A DNA stretch of 63,443 nt from JBDSZL01 sp039925145 (GTDB lineage Bacteria > Acidobacteriota > Vicinamibacteria > Vicinamibacterales > SCN-69-37): contig JBDSZL010000066.1 in the NCBI GenBank assembly GCA_039925145.1, positions 1-63,443 of the forward strand. Reading direction: 5' to 3'. Made by a program: the position numbers and the translations under genes. This document shows positions 8,892 through 17,445 of the stretch, piece by piece. The notes beneath the pieces are model-generated. The model saw only the letters and a program-made list of their open reading frames with translations, made no database searches and was not told the origin of the DNA. Position 1 is the stretch's first letter. The number at the start of each line of letters is the position of its first letter.

Positions 8892-9839
8892 GTGCGCTAT
8901 CACCGTGTTTTGACCCCTGCGTTCTTCGCGGCCGTTACCCTTCCGCTGCTGGCCCAGCAGGCGCCGGCGGTCCTCACGATTCAGGACTTGTTCCGGCGAA
9001 ACCTCGGCACGACGGAACAGCAGAACCAGCAATTTCCTCCGCACAGGATCATCGGCAACGTGTACTACGTGGGGACGGAAATGCTCGCGTCGTTTCTGGT
9101 GACGACACCGCAGGGTCACATCCTGATTGACACGATGTACGAGCGGAACGTGCCGACGATTCAGGACTCGGTGCAGAAGCTCGGGTTCAAGTTCGAGGAC
9201 ATCAAGATCGTCCTGGGTAGCCACGCGCACGGCGACCACCAGGAGGGGGACGGCCTCGTCGTCAAGCTGACCGGAGCGCGGGCCATGGCCATGGCCGAGG
9301 ACTTGCCGGCACTCCAGAACATGCGGTCACCGGGAAGCATTGCGCGACCGACCTACGAGGTGCTCCACGACGGCAGTGTGGTGACGCTCGGTGGCGTGAC
9401 GCTCACCGCGCATTGGACGCCTGGCCACACGCCGGGGTGCACCACGTGGACGCTCCAGGCGTCAGAAGGCGGGCGAGATTATAGCGTCCTGATCATCGGG
9501 AGCGTCGGCGTCAATCCCGGCACGAACCTCGTCGGGAATGCGGCGCTGGTGGAGCAATACAAGAAGAGCTACGCCTACCTGAAAGCCGCGCACGTGGACG
9601 TCCCGCTGGGCTCGCATCCCGCGATGTACAGCCTGACCGAGAAGTACCCGCGCGTGCGCCCCGGCGGCCCTAACCCGTTCATCGACCCGGCGGGGTTCCT
9701 GCGAGAAGTCACCATCCAGGAAACCGCGTTCGACAACGAGTTGAAGCGGCAGCAAGTGGAAGGCCCGCCCGTGCGAGGGGGCGCGGCAGGTCGCCCGGGC
9801 GGTCAGGGTCGGCAGGATGCGCCACCAGTCGGGCGTTAA
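8892..9839 (+). CDS. Metallo-beta-lactamase fold hydrolase, subclass B3-like, exported
   Basis: A 315-residue protein with a signal peptide (cleavage near LLAQQ). The zinc motif HAHGDH follows the strand LGSHAHGDHQEGD. The third histidine lies in GHTPGCTTW and the last in GSHPAMYS. The spacing, the TPQGHILIDT strand and the GHTPGC block are characteristic of subclass B3 metallo-beta-lactamases. True beta-lactam hydrolysis is not established; many environmental homologues have other or weak activities. It starts at a GTG. The C-terminal 35 residues are a Gly/Arg/Pro-rich tail not found in the characterised enzymes. Confidence 0.82.
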   Translation: MRYHRVLTPAFFAAVTLPLLAQQAPAVLTIQDLFRRNLGTTEQQNQQFPPHRIIGNVYYVGTEMLASFLVTTPQGHILIDTMYERNVPTIQDSVQKLGFKFEDIKIVLGSHAHGDHQEGDGLVVKLTGARAMAMAEDLPALQNMRSPGSIARPTYEVLHDGSVVTLGGVTLTAHWTPGHTPGCTTWTLQASEGGRDYSVLIIGSVGVNPGTNLVGNAALVEQYKKSYAYLKAAHVDVPLGSHPAMYSLTEKYPRVRPGGPNPFIDPAGFLREVTIQETAFDNELKRQQVEGPPVRGGAAGRPGGQGRQDAPPVGR

Positions 9840-9926
9840 CGCACTTCACTCCGAAGACCAGGCGTTCGCGGGCATGGTGACTCCCGGGTCGTTCACGGCA
9901 ATGGGACTTCAGGTCAACGCCGATGG

Positions 9927-10010
9927 TTAGGGGTCTCCGCCCGAGAAACGGTACCCAACCCACGGTTCGGTGAGCACGTAGCGCGGACGCCCCGGATCCG
10001 CTTCTCGGCC
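9927..10010 (-). pseudogene. C-terminal fragment of an OmpR/KdpE-type response regulator
   Basis: On the minus strand, 25 residues before a TAA read EADPGRPRYVLTEPWVGYRF plus SGGDP. This is the final wing of the winged-helix domain of OmpR-family regulators, where KdpE-like proteins have DPxRPRyxxTExGxGYRF. The reading frame continues upstream only as poorly matching sequence and overlaps the start of the DUF3810 gene, so the rest of the regulator is missing. Confidence 0.6.
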
Positions 10011-10042
10011 GTGCAGCTCTGACCAGCGCAACGGCGCCGAGG

Positions 10043-11179
10043 GTGACTCTTTGGTGTGATAGATCTTGCGCACTCGTGGCCCGACCCCACTTAGGACAGC
10101 CCGTGCGGCTCTGGCTCGTGGCGCCTCTCCTGGCGGCGCTGCTCATCTTCGTGCCCGTGCCGCCTCAGGTTGTCGACCGCTGGTATTCGCAAGGCGCGTA
10201 TCCGTACATCCAGGATGCCCTGACCGCGGTCAGCAATCTGGTCCCCTTCGCGGTGCTCGACGCGTTGATCGCCGGCGCCGTGGTGCTCGTCCTCTTTCGA
10301 CTGATGTACGGCGTCCTCCGCGCGCTGACGGGCCATCCGCTGGCCGCACTGTCCGAGCTCCTGCGGCGGACGGTACGCGGCGTCAGCCTCGTGCTGATCC
10401 TCTTTCTGCTGTGCTGGGGGATGAATTACCGCAGGCTCCCGCTCGAATCGGCCCTCGGCGAGCGACCGGTTGATCCCATCACCGTTGCGACGCTCGAGCA
10501 GGCGGTCGTCGAGGCCAACCGCCTGGCGGGGCGCATTCGTCCGGCGAGCGCCCTTAATCGCGACGTCCCGTACCCGGAGCTGGCGCAACGTCTGTTCGGT
10601 CCGATGAATGACGCGCTGCGGGCGCTGCACCGTGCGCCCCTCTCGCGTGCGGGTGTGCCGAAGTCGTCTCTGCTCCTCACCCCCTATTTCAGCTGGGCCG
10701 GCATCAACGGCATGATCGATCCGCTGGTGCTCGAGTCGATCGTGCAGCCCGACCTGGTGCCGGCCGAACGCGCGTTCGTTCTCGCGCACGAGTGGGCCCA
10801 TCTGGCGGGCCAGGCCGACGAAGCCGATGCCAGCGCGGTCGGATGGCTCGCCTGCATGCATGGCGATCCGACGCTGGCATACAGCGCCAGCGTGTATCTG
10901 GTGATGGAAGCGGGGAGCGCGCTGCCGCCAGCTGATTGGAAACGGGTATCGGCGAAGCTCGATGGGGGAGTGCGGGCCGACCTCGTGCGCATTGCGCAAC
11001 GGATGCAGCAGCAGAAGCCTCGTGTGCAGCAGGCCGCCACGCGGGTCTACGATGGCTATCTGCGAGCGAACCGGGTTCCGGACGGGACAGCCAGTTACGG
11101 CCGTGCGCTTACATTGATTCTACGAGCGCCTCTGCGGGATGCCTTGACCACCTACACCGCGCCCCGCGCCACTCGCTGA
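10043..11179 (+). CDS. DUF3810 family membrane zinc-metalloprotease-like protein
   Basis: Up to 378 residues. Two or three N-terminal membrane segments (roughly residues 22-40, 75-95 and 110-132) precede a soluble part. The soluble part has a zinc-protease-like HExxH (LAHEWAHLAGQ, near residue 250) and downstream acidic residues. This layout and the YFSWAGINGMIDP block match DUF3810. The family is presumed to be membrane metallopeptidases, with no known substrate. The start is uncertain: GTG at 10043 and GTG at 10076 are both possible, and the earlier one overlaps the regulator fragment. It converges with the desaturase gene. Confidence 0.75.
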   Translation: MTLWCDRSCALVARPHLGQPVRLWLVAPLLAALLIFVPVPPQVVDRWYSQGAYPYIQDALTAVSNLVPFAVLDALIAGAVVLVLFRLMYGVLRALTGHPLAALSELLRRTVRGVSLVLILFLLCWGMNYRRLPLESALGERPVDPITVATLEQAVVEANRLAGRIRPASALNRDVPYPELAQRLFGPMNDALRALHRAPLSRAGVPKSSLLLTPYFSWAGINGMIDPLVLESIVQPDLVPAERAFVLAHEWAHLAGQADEADASAVGWLACMHGDPTLAYSASVYLVMEAGSALPPADWKRVSAKLDGGVRADLVRIAQRMQQQKPRVQQAATRVYDGYLRANRVPDGTASYGRALTLILRAPLRDALTTYTAPRATR

Positions 11180-11208
11180 CGCGGGCGGCGAGCTCAGGAC
11201 GAGGCGCG

Positions 11209-12042
11209 TCAGGCGCCGTGGTCGTCTGCGGAAGCGGTGGCGTGGAAGGGCCGCAGGTCGCGAGCGATGCCCAGCCACGACGCCATCTTGAGGATGTAAT
11301 ACGTCAGGTCCACTTCCCACCAGCGAATGCCCTGCCGCACGCTCGACATGAAGTGGTGGTGATTGTTGTGCCACCCCTCGCCCATCGTGACGATCGCGAG
11401 CCAGAAGTTGTTGCGGCTCTCGTCAGGCGTGGGGAAGCGGCGCGAGCCCCAGATGTGCGACAGCGAGTTGATGAGAAACGTGCCGTGATAGAGCGCCACC
11501 GTGGCGACCAGAAAGCCCCAGATGAACGCGGCCGGCCCGCCGACGAACCAGATGGCGGCGCCGTACATGATTGCCGGCACCAGGTGGAACCGGTTGAGGA
11601 GCCGCAGTTCGGGATACCGGTTCAAGTCGGCGATGCGCTTCGGGTCGTAGGTGTCGTACTCGTCCGAGAGAATCCAGCCGAGGTGCGACCACCAGAAGCC
11701 TTCGTGCACGGGCGAGTGCAGGTCTTCCTTGCGATCGGAATAGAGGTGATGGTCGCGGTGATGGGCCGCCCACCAGAGCGCGCCCTTCTGGCCGGAAGTC
11801 TGCGCGAGGAACGCGAGGCAGAACTGCCAGAACCGATTGAGCTTGAATGAGCGGTGACTGAAGTAGCGATGGTACCCGCCGGTAACGCCGAACATCCTCA
11901 GAAAGTACGATCCAGCCAGCCACGCGATCATTGTGGGAGTGAACGGCACGGTCAGCACGAGCAGAACCGAGGCGTGGAGCAGGAGGAAGGGAATCGACGA
12001 ACCGAGGTCGTAGTGCTTACGCTTCAGGACAGCAACAGCCAT
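11209..12042 (-). CDS. Acyl-CoA/fatty acid delta-9-type desaturase
   Basis: A 277-residue integral membrane di-iron desaturase. The three histidine boxes are all present: HRYFSH, HRDHH and HNNHHH. They are separated by two pairs of hydrophobic segments, as in stearoyl-CoA/delta-9 desaturases. It would introduce a cis double bond into saturated acyl chains for membrane fluidity, using electrons from a ferredoxin or cytochrome not encoded nearby. The length is normal for the bacterial family and all eight key histidines seem intact. It lies in the same orientation as the DUF3014 and STAS genes. Confidence 0.9.
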   Translation of the reverse strand: MAVAVLKRKHYDLGSSIPFLLLHASVLLVLTVPFTPTMIAWLAGSYFLRMFGVTGGYHRYFSHRSFKLNRFWQFCLAFLAQTSGQKGALWWAAHHRDHHLYSDRKEDLHSPVHEGFWWSHLGWILSDEYDTYDPKRIADLNRYPELRLLNRFHLVPAIMYGAAIWFVGGPAAFIWGFLVATVALYHGTFLINSLSHIWGSRRFPTPDESRNNFWLAIVTMGEGWHNNHHHFMSSVRQGIRWWEVDLTYYILKMASWLGIARDLRPFHATASADDHGA

Positions 12043-12157
12043 TAAGAATCTCTGTCAAGGAATCGTGCCGGACCATCAAGGCGCAGTCGGGCACACAATC
12101 GTTCCAGTGTATCATTGGCGGCCTTCACGGCCCCGCCGCTGGTTCGCGAGCCAGTCC

Positions 12158-12982
12158 TTATTCCACCTTCAAATCGAGCTTGCCGGCAAACTGCCGAAGC
12201 CAGGCAATGACCCTCTTCCGGTTATCGGCGCCGAGGAGCAAAAACTGTTTCTGCACGGGCTGCAAGGCCCGCAGTGCCGGGTCGTCGTACTCGAAGTAGC
12301 CGGGCCGCTTGATGAGGATCACATCCTCGCTGACAGCGGGCGTGGCGGCCAGGGTCCGGATCGCCCGCGTGATCGACGCGTCGATATCGCCGTCCGGGCT
12401 GCCGAGCTCGATATAGGCTTCGTCCAACAAGGGCTTGATGTTCACGTACAGCTGTGCCGCCTCGGCGGGGTCTACGGACGTCAGGGCTCCGGCGGCGGCG
12501 TCCCAGCGTGCGTACGTCTGCGGATCGATGCGTCCGGGACCTGCGCCCTCGATCTGCAGCCGCTGAGTGGGTCGCAACACGCGCAATGGTTGGACCGGCG
12601 TGCGGCCGTCTCCGATCTGAACGAGCGACAGCGTCAGGCCGCGTACGAGCCCTGGCGTGGCGAGCAGACGCGCCAGTGTCGGATTGCGCGACAGGGTGCC
12701 GACGAGCGAACGCAGTAGCGAATCGGACTCGTTGAGGCTGGGCAGGTCGATTGGCTGGCGCTTCGGTCGGCTGGACGCGGCGGCGACGTCCCTGGCCGTG
12801 GCCGACGGCGGAGCCGCCGGAACAGGCTGGGCGCGGCTCATCCACCAGAACGTCAGCAGCGCGCCGGCGAGCACGGCGCTCGCACCGACCACGATCCATC
12901 GTGCGGGCGACGGCGCCTCCGGCGGAGGCACGACGTCGGGCGCCAGCGGCGCCCGATCCAGCGGAACATCGTCGAGGGACAT
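12158..12982 (-). CDS. DUF3014 domain protein, single-pass membrane
   Basis: 274 residues with a proline-rich start, one membrane segment (WIVVGASAVLAGALLTFWW), a basic linker, then a DUF3014 domain. The domain is recognised from LPSLNESDSLLRSL, the mid-domain RIDPQTYARWD, the NIKPLLDEAYIELG block and a terminal QKQFLLLGADN. No function is known for the family; most of the chain should be periplasmic. The ATG at 12982 is chosen because everything upstream in frame is low-quality Arg/His/Pro-rich sequence antisense to noncoding DNA. Confidence 0.8.
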   Translation of the reverse strand: MSLDDVPLDRAPLAPDVVPPPEAPSPARWIVVGASAVLAGALLTFWWMSRAQPVPAAPPSATARDVAAASSRPKRQPIDLPSLNESDSLLRSLVGTLSRNPTLARLLATPGLVRGLTLSLVQIGDGRTPVQPLRVLRPTQRLQIEGAGPGRIDPQTYARWDAAAGALTSVDPAEAAQLYVNIKPLLDEAYIELGSPDGDIDASITRAIRTLAATPAVSEDVILIKRPGYFEYDDPALRALQPVQKQFLLLGADNRKRVIAWLRQFAGKLDLKVE

Positions 12983-13050
12983 GGGTTTTGCCGCCGCAGG
13001 GGCGGCTCGGGACCGATCATACGGCACCCCGGGGGCGGATGACGGAATTG

Positions 13051-13392
13051 TTATCCGGCGAGGCTCTGCAGGGCCTGCTCCGCCGAGTCGAAGCGCTCGA
13101 AGATGTCGGCCAACCCCGCCATGGTGAGCAAATCGAGCACGCGCGGCGGGGTGCCCGCCAGCTTGAGGCGCCCCCCGTGCCGACTCACCGTGACCTGTGC
13201 CGCCATCAGCTCGCCCAGCCGGGTGCTGTCGACGTAATGCACGTCGGACAGGTCGATCACGATATGCCGCGTGCCAGCCCCGACAGCGGCATCCACCGCC
13301 TCTTTGAGCAGGCCGGGATGCTCGTTGACCGTCAACCGCCCCGTGAGGGTGAGGAGGGTGACGTCGCCGAAGACACGGTTCTGGATCTGCAC
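13051..13392 (-). CDS. STAS domain protein (anti-sigma factor antagonist type)
   Basis: A 113-residue stand-alone STAS domain, with the conserved strand HIVIDLSDVHYVDSTRLGEL. The serine or threonine in VDST would be the phosphorylation site in SpoIIAA/RsbV-like proteins. The GTG start at 13392 follows GAGGGGA at good spacing. No anti-sigma kinase or sigma factor is adjacent, so the partner is unknown. It lies upstream of DUF3014 in the same direction (68 bases apart) and diverges from pruA. Confidence 0.85.
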   Translation of the reverse strand: MQIQNRVFGDVTLLTLTGRLTVNEHPGLLKEAVDAAVGAGTRHIVIDLSDVHYVDSTRLGELMAAQVTVSRHGGRLKLAGTPPRVLDLLTMAGLADIFERFDSAEQALQSLAG

Positions 13393-13441
13393 GGGCTCCC
13401 CTCTGCATGATAGCGGCAAACGCGGGCACCACGCGGGCCAT

Positions 13442-13504
13442 TTGGCTGGCCGGAGGGGGCTGATAGAATGCCGGACGTACGCATCATCTTGTGGTGCGTG
13501 CCGG
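13442..13504 (+). promoter_or_regulatory. Candidate promoter and 5' hairpin of pruA
   Basis: TTGGCT (13442-13447) and TAGAAT (13464-13469), 16 bases apart, resemble a sigma-70 promoter. Immediately after the expected start lies a hairpin: CCGG (13471-13474) with CCGG (13501-13504), and ACGCATCA (13479-13486) with TGGTGCGT (13492-13499). The structure ends about 40 bases before the pruA ribosome binding site. Its role is unknown. Confidence 0.35.
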
Positions 13505-13559
13505 CTGGCGCCGGCCCGGTTCTGCGTCTCCCATTTCCCCAGTCCAGGAGGTTTCGGCA

Positions 13560-15200
13560 ATGCCCGATACCGCTGCCGCGGCGACGATCCCGGCCGTGCC
13601 CCCGCCCGTGAACGAGCCGGTCAAGAACTACGCGCCGCTCTCGACCGAGCGCGATGAGCTCAAAGCTCGCCTGGCCGCCATGGCCGGCGAACGGCTCGAC
13701 ATCCCGCTCATCATCGGGGGCAAGGAGATTCGCACCGGTCAGCAGGAAAAAGCCGTGATGCCGTGTGCCCACCGGCATGTCCTTGCCGATTGGCACATGG
13801 CCGACACGCCCCACGTGCAGCAGGCGATCGAATCCTGCCGAGAGGCCGCCCGCGAATGGGGCGCCTGGTCGTGGGCCGACCGCGCCGCGGTCTTTCTGAA
13901 GGCCGCCGATCTGCTGGCCACGCGCTGGCGCGCGACCCTGAATGCCGCGACGATGCTGGGCCAGTCGAAGACCGTGTACCAGGCGGAAATCGACGCCGCG
14001 TGCGAGCTGATCGACTTCTGGCGGTTCAACGTCAGCTACGCGGCCGAGCTCTACGGCGAACAACCACTCAGCAGTCCTGGTGTCTGGAACCAGATCGATT
14101 ACAGACCGCTCGAGGGATTTGTCTACGCGGTGACGCCGTTCAACTTCACCGCCATCGCCGGCAACGTGTCGACCGCGCCGGTGCTGATGGGAGGCGTCTG
14201 TATCTGGAAGCCGGCGTCGACCGCCATGTTGAGTGCGTACTACATCATGCAGGTGCTCACCGAGGCCGGCCTGCCGCCGGGGGTCATCAACTTCCTGCCG
14301 GGCAGCCCGACGATGATCACCGACCAGCTGCTCGGATCGCGCGATCTGGCCGGTGTGCACTTCACGGGCAGCACCGCGGTGTTCCAGAGCATGTGGAGCG
14401 AGGTGGGCGCCAACATCAGCCGGTATCGCAACTATCCCCGGCTCGTCGGCGAAACGGGCGGCAAGGACTTCATCCTGGCGCATCCGTCGGCCGATCCGCG
14501 TGAAGTGGCGGTGGCCATCGTGCGCGGCGGCTTCGAATATCAGGGGCAGAAGTGCTCGGCCGCCAGCCGGATTTACGTGCCGCGCTCGCTCTGGAAGGAA
14601 GTGCGCGACCGCGTCATCGCGATGATGCGCGAACTCAAAATGGGCGATGTGCGCGACTTCCGTAACTTCGTCGGCGCCGTCATCGACCAGAAAGCCTTCA
14701 ACCGCATCTCGGGCTACCTGGCGGATGCACGGAAGACCGCAAAGGTGCTCCAGGGCGGCGGCGCGCAGGATCGGGAGGGGTTCTTCATCGAACCGACGTT
14801 GATCGAAACCGCTGATCCGGCGCACCGGCTCATGCGCGAGGAGATCTTCGGCCCCGTCGTCACGGCCTACGTTTACCCTGACGGGCAGTGGCACCGGGTG
14901 GTGCCGCTCATCGACCAGACATCGCCATACGCGCTGACCGGCTCGGTGTTCGCCCGCGATCGGCGCGCCGTGCAGGCGGCCATGACAGGGTTGCGCCACG
15001 CGGCGGGCAACTTCTACATCAACGACAAACCGACGGGGGCCGTGGTGGGGCAGCAGCCCTTCGGCGGAGGCCGCGCGTCTGGTACCAACGACAAGGCCGG
15101 ATCGAAGCTGAACCTCACGCGCTGGGTATCGGCACGAACGATCAAGGAAACCTTTGTGCCACCGCAACGTTACGAGTACCCGTTCATGGCTGGCGAGTAA
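13560..15200 (+). CDS. pruA: L-glutamate gamma-semialdehyde (1-pyrroline-5-carboxylate) dehydrogenase
   Basis: A 546-residue NAD+-dependent aldehyde dehydrogenase that oxidises glutamate semialdehyde to glutamate, the second step of proline breakdown. Recognisable blocks are VTPFNFTAIAGNVSTAP, the GSTAVF NAD loop, the general-base glutamate in LVGETGGKDF, the catalytic cysteine in EYQGQKCSAASR, and NDKPTGAVVGQQPFGGG with GTNDKAG near the end. These are the stand-alone, non-PutA class. The ATG at 13560 has CAGGAGG eight bases upstream. No proline dehydrogenase is in the window. The phosphofructokinase gene follows in the same direction after 48 bases and may be cotranscribed. Confidence 0.93.
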   Translation: MPDTAAAATIPAVPPPVNEPVKNYAPLSTERDELKARLAAMAGERLDIPLIIGGKEIRTGQQEKAVMPCAHRHVLADWHMADTPHVQQAIESCREAAREWGAWSWADRAAVFLKAADLLATRWRATLNAATMLGQSKTVYQAEIDAACELIDFWRFNVSYAAELYGEQPLSSPGVWNQIDYRPLEGFVYAVTPFNFTAIAGNVSTAPVLMGGVCIWKPASTAMLSAYYIMQVLTEAGLPPGVINFLPGSPTMITDQLLGSRDLAGVHFTGSTAVFQSMWSEVGANISRYRNYPRLVGETGGKDFILAHPSADPREVAVAIVRGGFEYQGQKCSAASRIYVPRSLWKEVRDRVIAMMRELKMGDVRDFRNFVGAVIDQKAFNRISGYLADARKTAKVLQGGGAQDREGFFIEPTLIETADPAHRLMREEIFGPVVTAYVYPDGQWHRVVPLIDQTSPYALTGSVFARDRRAVQAAMTGLRHAAGNFYINDKPTGAVVGQQPFGGGRASGTNDKAGSKLNLTRWVSARTIKETFVPPQRYEYPFMAGE

Positions 15201-15248
15201 CGGCCGCGGTGTATCATCCGGAGCGCTTTCTTCAGGAGACGAACGTTC

Positions 15249-16541
15249 GTGGAACAGCACAATCGGCTTGCGATTCTCGTCGGCGGCGGTCCGGCACCCG
15301 GCATCAACAGCGTCATCAGTGCGGCAACCATCCGCGCCCGCGTCGGCGGGCTCGACGTCGTCGGCATCCGTGACGGCTTCCAGTGGCTGATGAAGGACGA
15401 CGGCAGCCACACGATGCCGCTCACCATCGAGAACGTGAGCCGCATTCATTTCGAGGGCGGGTCCGTGCTCGGCACTTCGCGCGCCAATCCGACCAAGGAT
15501 CCGGCGCTGCTCGAGAACGCGGTCCACGCGCTGCTGCGGTTGAATGTCTCGCAACTGGTGACGATCGGCGGCGACGACACGGCCTTTTCGGCCATGAAGC
15601 TCCAGGAGCAGGCGGCCGGTCGCATCCGCGTCGTGCACGTCCCCAAGACGATCGACAACGACCTCGACCTGCCGGCGCACGTCAGCACGTTCGGCTATCA
15701 GACGGCCCGTCATCACGGCGTCAACATCGTCCGCACGCTCATGGTGGACGCCAAGACGACTTCTCGCTGGTACTTCGTCATTGCGATGGGCCGGACCGCC
15801 GGGCACCTGGCGCTCGGCATCGCGAAATCGGCGGGCGCCACGCTGGCAATCATCCCCGAGGAATTTCCGGCGCCGGTCCGATTGCGCACCATCGTGGACA
15901 CGCTGGCGGCGGCGATCATCAAGCGGTTGAGCACAGGTCGCGAAGACGGCGTGGCGGTTATCGCCGAGGGCGTCACGCTCGATCTCGATCCCGACGATGT
16001 GGCGAGTCTGGGCGACGCCGAGCGTGATGCGCACGGTCACATCCGGCTGGCGGACGTGAACCTGGGCGACATCCTCAAGGCCAAGGTCTCCGAGCGGCTC
16101 AAGGCGTTGGGCATCAAGATCACCATCGCGCCAAAGAACATCGGCTACGAGCTGCGGTGCGTCGATCCGATTCCGTTCGACATCGAATACACGCGCGACC
16201 TCGGGTGCTGCGCGGCGGAGTATCTGATCGGCGGCGGCAACGCCGTCATGATCTCGGTGCAGAACGGCGAGTTCGTTCCCGTGCCGTTCGCGACGATGAT
16301 CAACCCTGAGACGGGGCGCACGCGAGTCCGCCGCGTGAAAGTGAACTCGCTGCATTACGGCATCGCGCGCCGCTACATGATCCGGCTGCAGCGTGAGGAT
16401 CTGGCCAATCCGCAGGAACTGGCGCGCCTTGCTGCTACCGCCGGGATTCCGCCCGCGAAGTTCGCGACCGAGTTCGGCGCGGTGGTCGAGCACGAGCCCG
16501 CGCCGTTTTCGCTCGCGGCATCCACACCTGCGGCGCGCTGA
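15249..16541 (+). CDS. pfp: Pyrophosphate-type 6-phosphofructokinase
   Basis: A 430-residue phosphofructokinase. It has GGDDT where ATP enzymes have GGDGS, and PKTIDND in place of PGTIDND. Both changes mark the PPi-dependent class, which phosphorylates fructose 6-phosphate reversibly. The MGRTAGHLA block and GYELRC sugar-binding region are present. It starts at GTG with CAGGAGA upstream. The protein is cytoplasmic and works in glycolysis or gluconeogenesis, which fits with catabolism of amino acids by pruA upstream. Phosphoryl-donor choice is inferred from these two motifs only. Confidence 0.88.
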   Translation: MEQHNRLAILVGGGPAPGINSVISAATIRARVGGLDVVGIRDGFQWLMKDDGSHTMPLTIENVSRIHFEGGSVLGTSRANPTKDPALLENAVHALLRLNVSQLVTIGGDDTAFSAMKLQEQAAGRIRVVHVPKTIDNDLDLPAHVSTFGYQTARHHGVNIVRTLMVDAKTTSRWYFVIAMGRTAGHLALGIAKSAGATLAIIPEEFPAPVRLRTIVDTLAAAIIKRLSTGREDGVAVIAEGVTLDLDPDDVASLGDAERDAHGHIRLADVNLGDILKAKVSERLKALGIKITIAPKNIGYELRCVDPIPFDIEYTRDLGCCAAEYLIGGGNAVMISVQNGEFVPVPFATMINPETGRTRVRRVKVNSLHYGIARRYMIRLQREDLANPQELARLAATAGIPPAKFATEFGAVVEHEPAPFSLAASTPAAR

Positions 16542-16544
16542 TCG

Positions 16545-17346
16545 GCCTGGCAGCCCCCGGCTCGAGACGTGGCCGAGTCTGGACGCGGCGCGTCATGGCG
16601 GCGGCCAGGTGTGGATTCCTGGCGCCTACGATCCGGAGACGCGTCTCTATATCTTTGGTACCGGCAACCCGACGCCTGGCTATACGGGTGCGGGCCGGCC
16701 GGGCGACAACCTGTTCACCTGCTCGCTTGTGGCGGTCAACGTCGACACGGGCAAGATGGCGTGGTACTTCCAGACGTCGGCCCATGACACGCACGATTGG
16801 GACTCGGCTCAGACGCCCGTGCTCATTGATGGCGTCATCAACGGCCAGCCGCGCAAGCTCGTCTCGCAGGCGACCATCGCCGGGTCGCTCGTGTCGCCGA
16901 CCGAAGGTGGCACCGTCAACTGGCCGCCTCCAGCGTTTTCGCCCGACACCGGACTGTTCTACGTGCAGGAGAGCAACGGCTACAACCTCCTCTATCTCAC
17001 CGATCCCGATCCGCGCGGATCAATGGGGCTCGGCGGCAAGTCTGTGGCCCCTGTCGGGTCTGGTGGCAATTTCCTCAACGCGATCGACTACAGAACCGGC
17101 AAGTCCGTCTGGCGGCATGCGTGGCCGGGCGGTGGTGGCGGCGGGCTGTTGACCTCGGCCGGGCGCGTCCTGTTCTCGGGGGATGGATCTGGCAACCTCG
17201 TGGCATTCGACGCGACCAACCGCAAGCTGCTGTGGCACACGCGCATCGGCAACATCTCGAACGCGCCGCAGACATACATGGTCGATGGCCGCCAGCACTT
17301 GCTCGTGGCCGTCAACGACACGCTCTACGCGTTCAAGATCTACTGA
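16545..17346 (+). pseudogene. PQQ-dependent alcohol dehydrogenase remnant, truncated and internally deleted
   Basis: An open frame resembling the second half of a quinoprotein dehydrogenase: GGGQVWIPGAYDPET, TGNPTPGYTGAG, a SLVAVNVDTGKMAWYFQ block, DTHDWDSAQTP, then SPDTGLFYVQE and ISNAPQTYMVDGRQ. The N-terminal half, with the active-site Asp and Ca ligands, and the signal peptide are absent. About 50-60 residues normally lying between RKLVSQA and TIAGSLVSP are also gone, in frame. No start codon or ribosome binding site is apparent; the frame simply opens inside the end of pfp. It ends in a good terminator, a sign that the 3' end is original. Confidence 0.8.
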
Positions 17347-17366
17347 CGCGCCCCTCGCCTAACGAC

Positions 17367-17393
17367 AAAAGGCCGGCATCTGCCGGCCTTTTT
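17367..17393 (+). terminator. Rho-independent terminator
   Basis: AAAAGGCCGGCA (17367-17378) and TGCCGGCCTTTTT (17381-17393) form a perfect stem with a T-run, 20 bases after the stop of the quinoprotein remnant. The palindrome could also act for the minus-strand DUF4159 gene. Confidence 0.85.
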
Positions 17394-17400
17394 CTATTCC

Positions 17401-17442
17401 CAAGCCCCAAGCCCCAAGCCCCAAGCCCCAAGCCCCGAGCCC
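17401..17442. repeat. Six tandem heptamers, CAAGCCC type
   Basis: Five exact CAAGCCC units and one CGAGCCC unit run in tandem. The minus strand reads GGGG-CTT four or more times, a pattern that satisfies the usual four-run G-quadruplex rule with 3-base loops. It sits between the two convergent transcription units ending near 17346 and 17446. Confidence 0.9.
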
Positions 17443-17445
17443 CCC

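Noticed and set aside
13332..16493. A 1053-codon open frame on the minus strand opposite pruA and pfp
   Set aside because: It is the antisense shadow of two strongly conserved plus-strand enzymes in GC-rich DNA; its composition (Arg, His, Asp runs) has no protein-family character.
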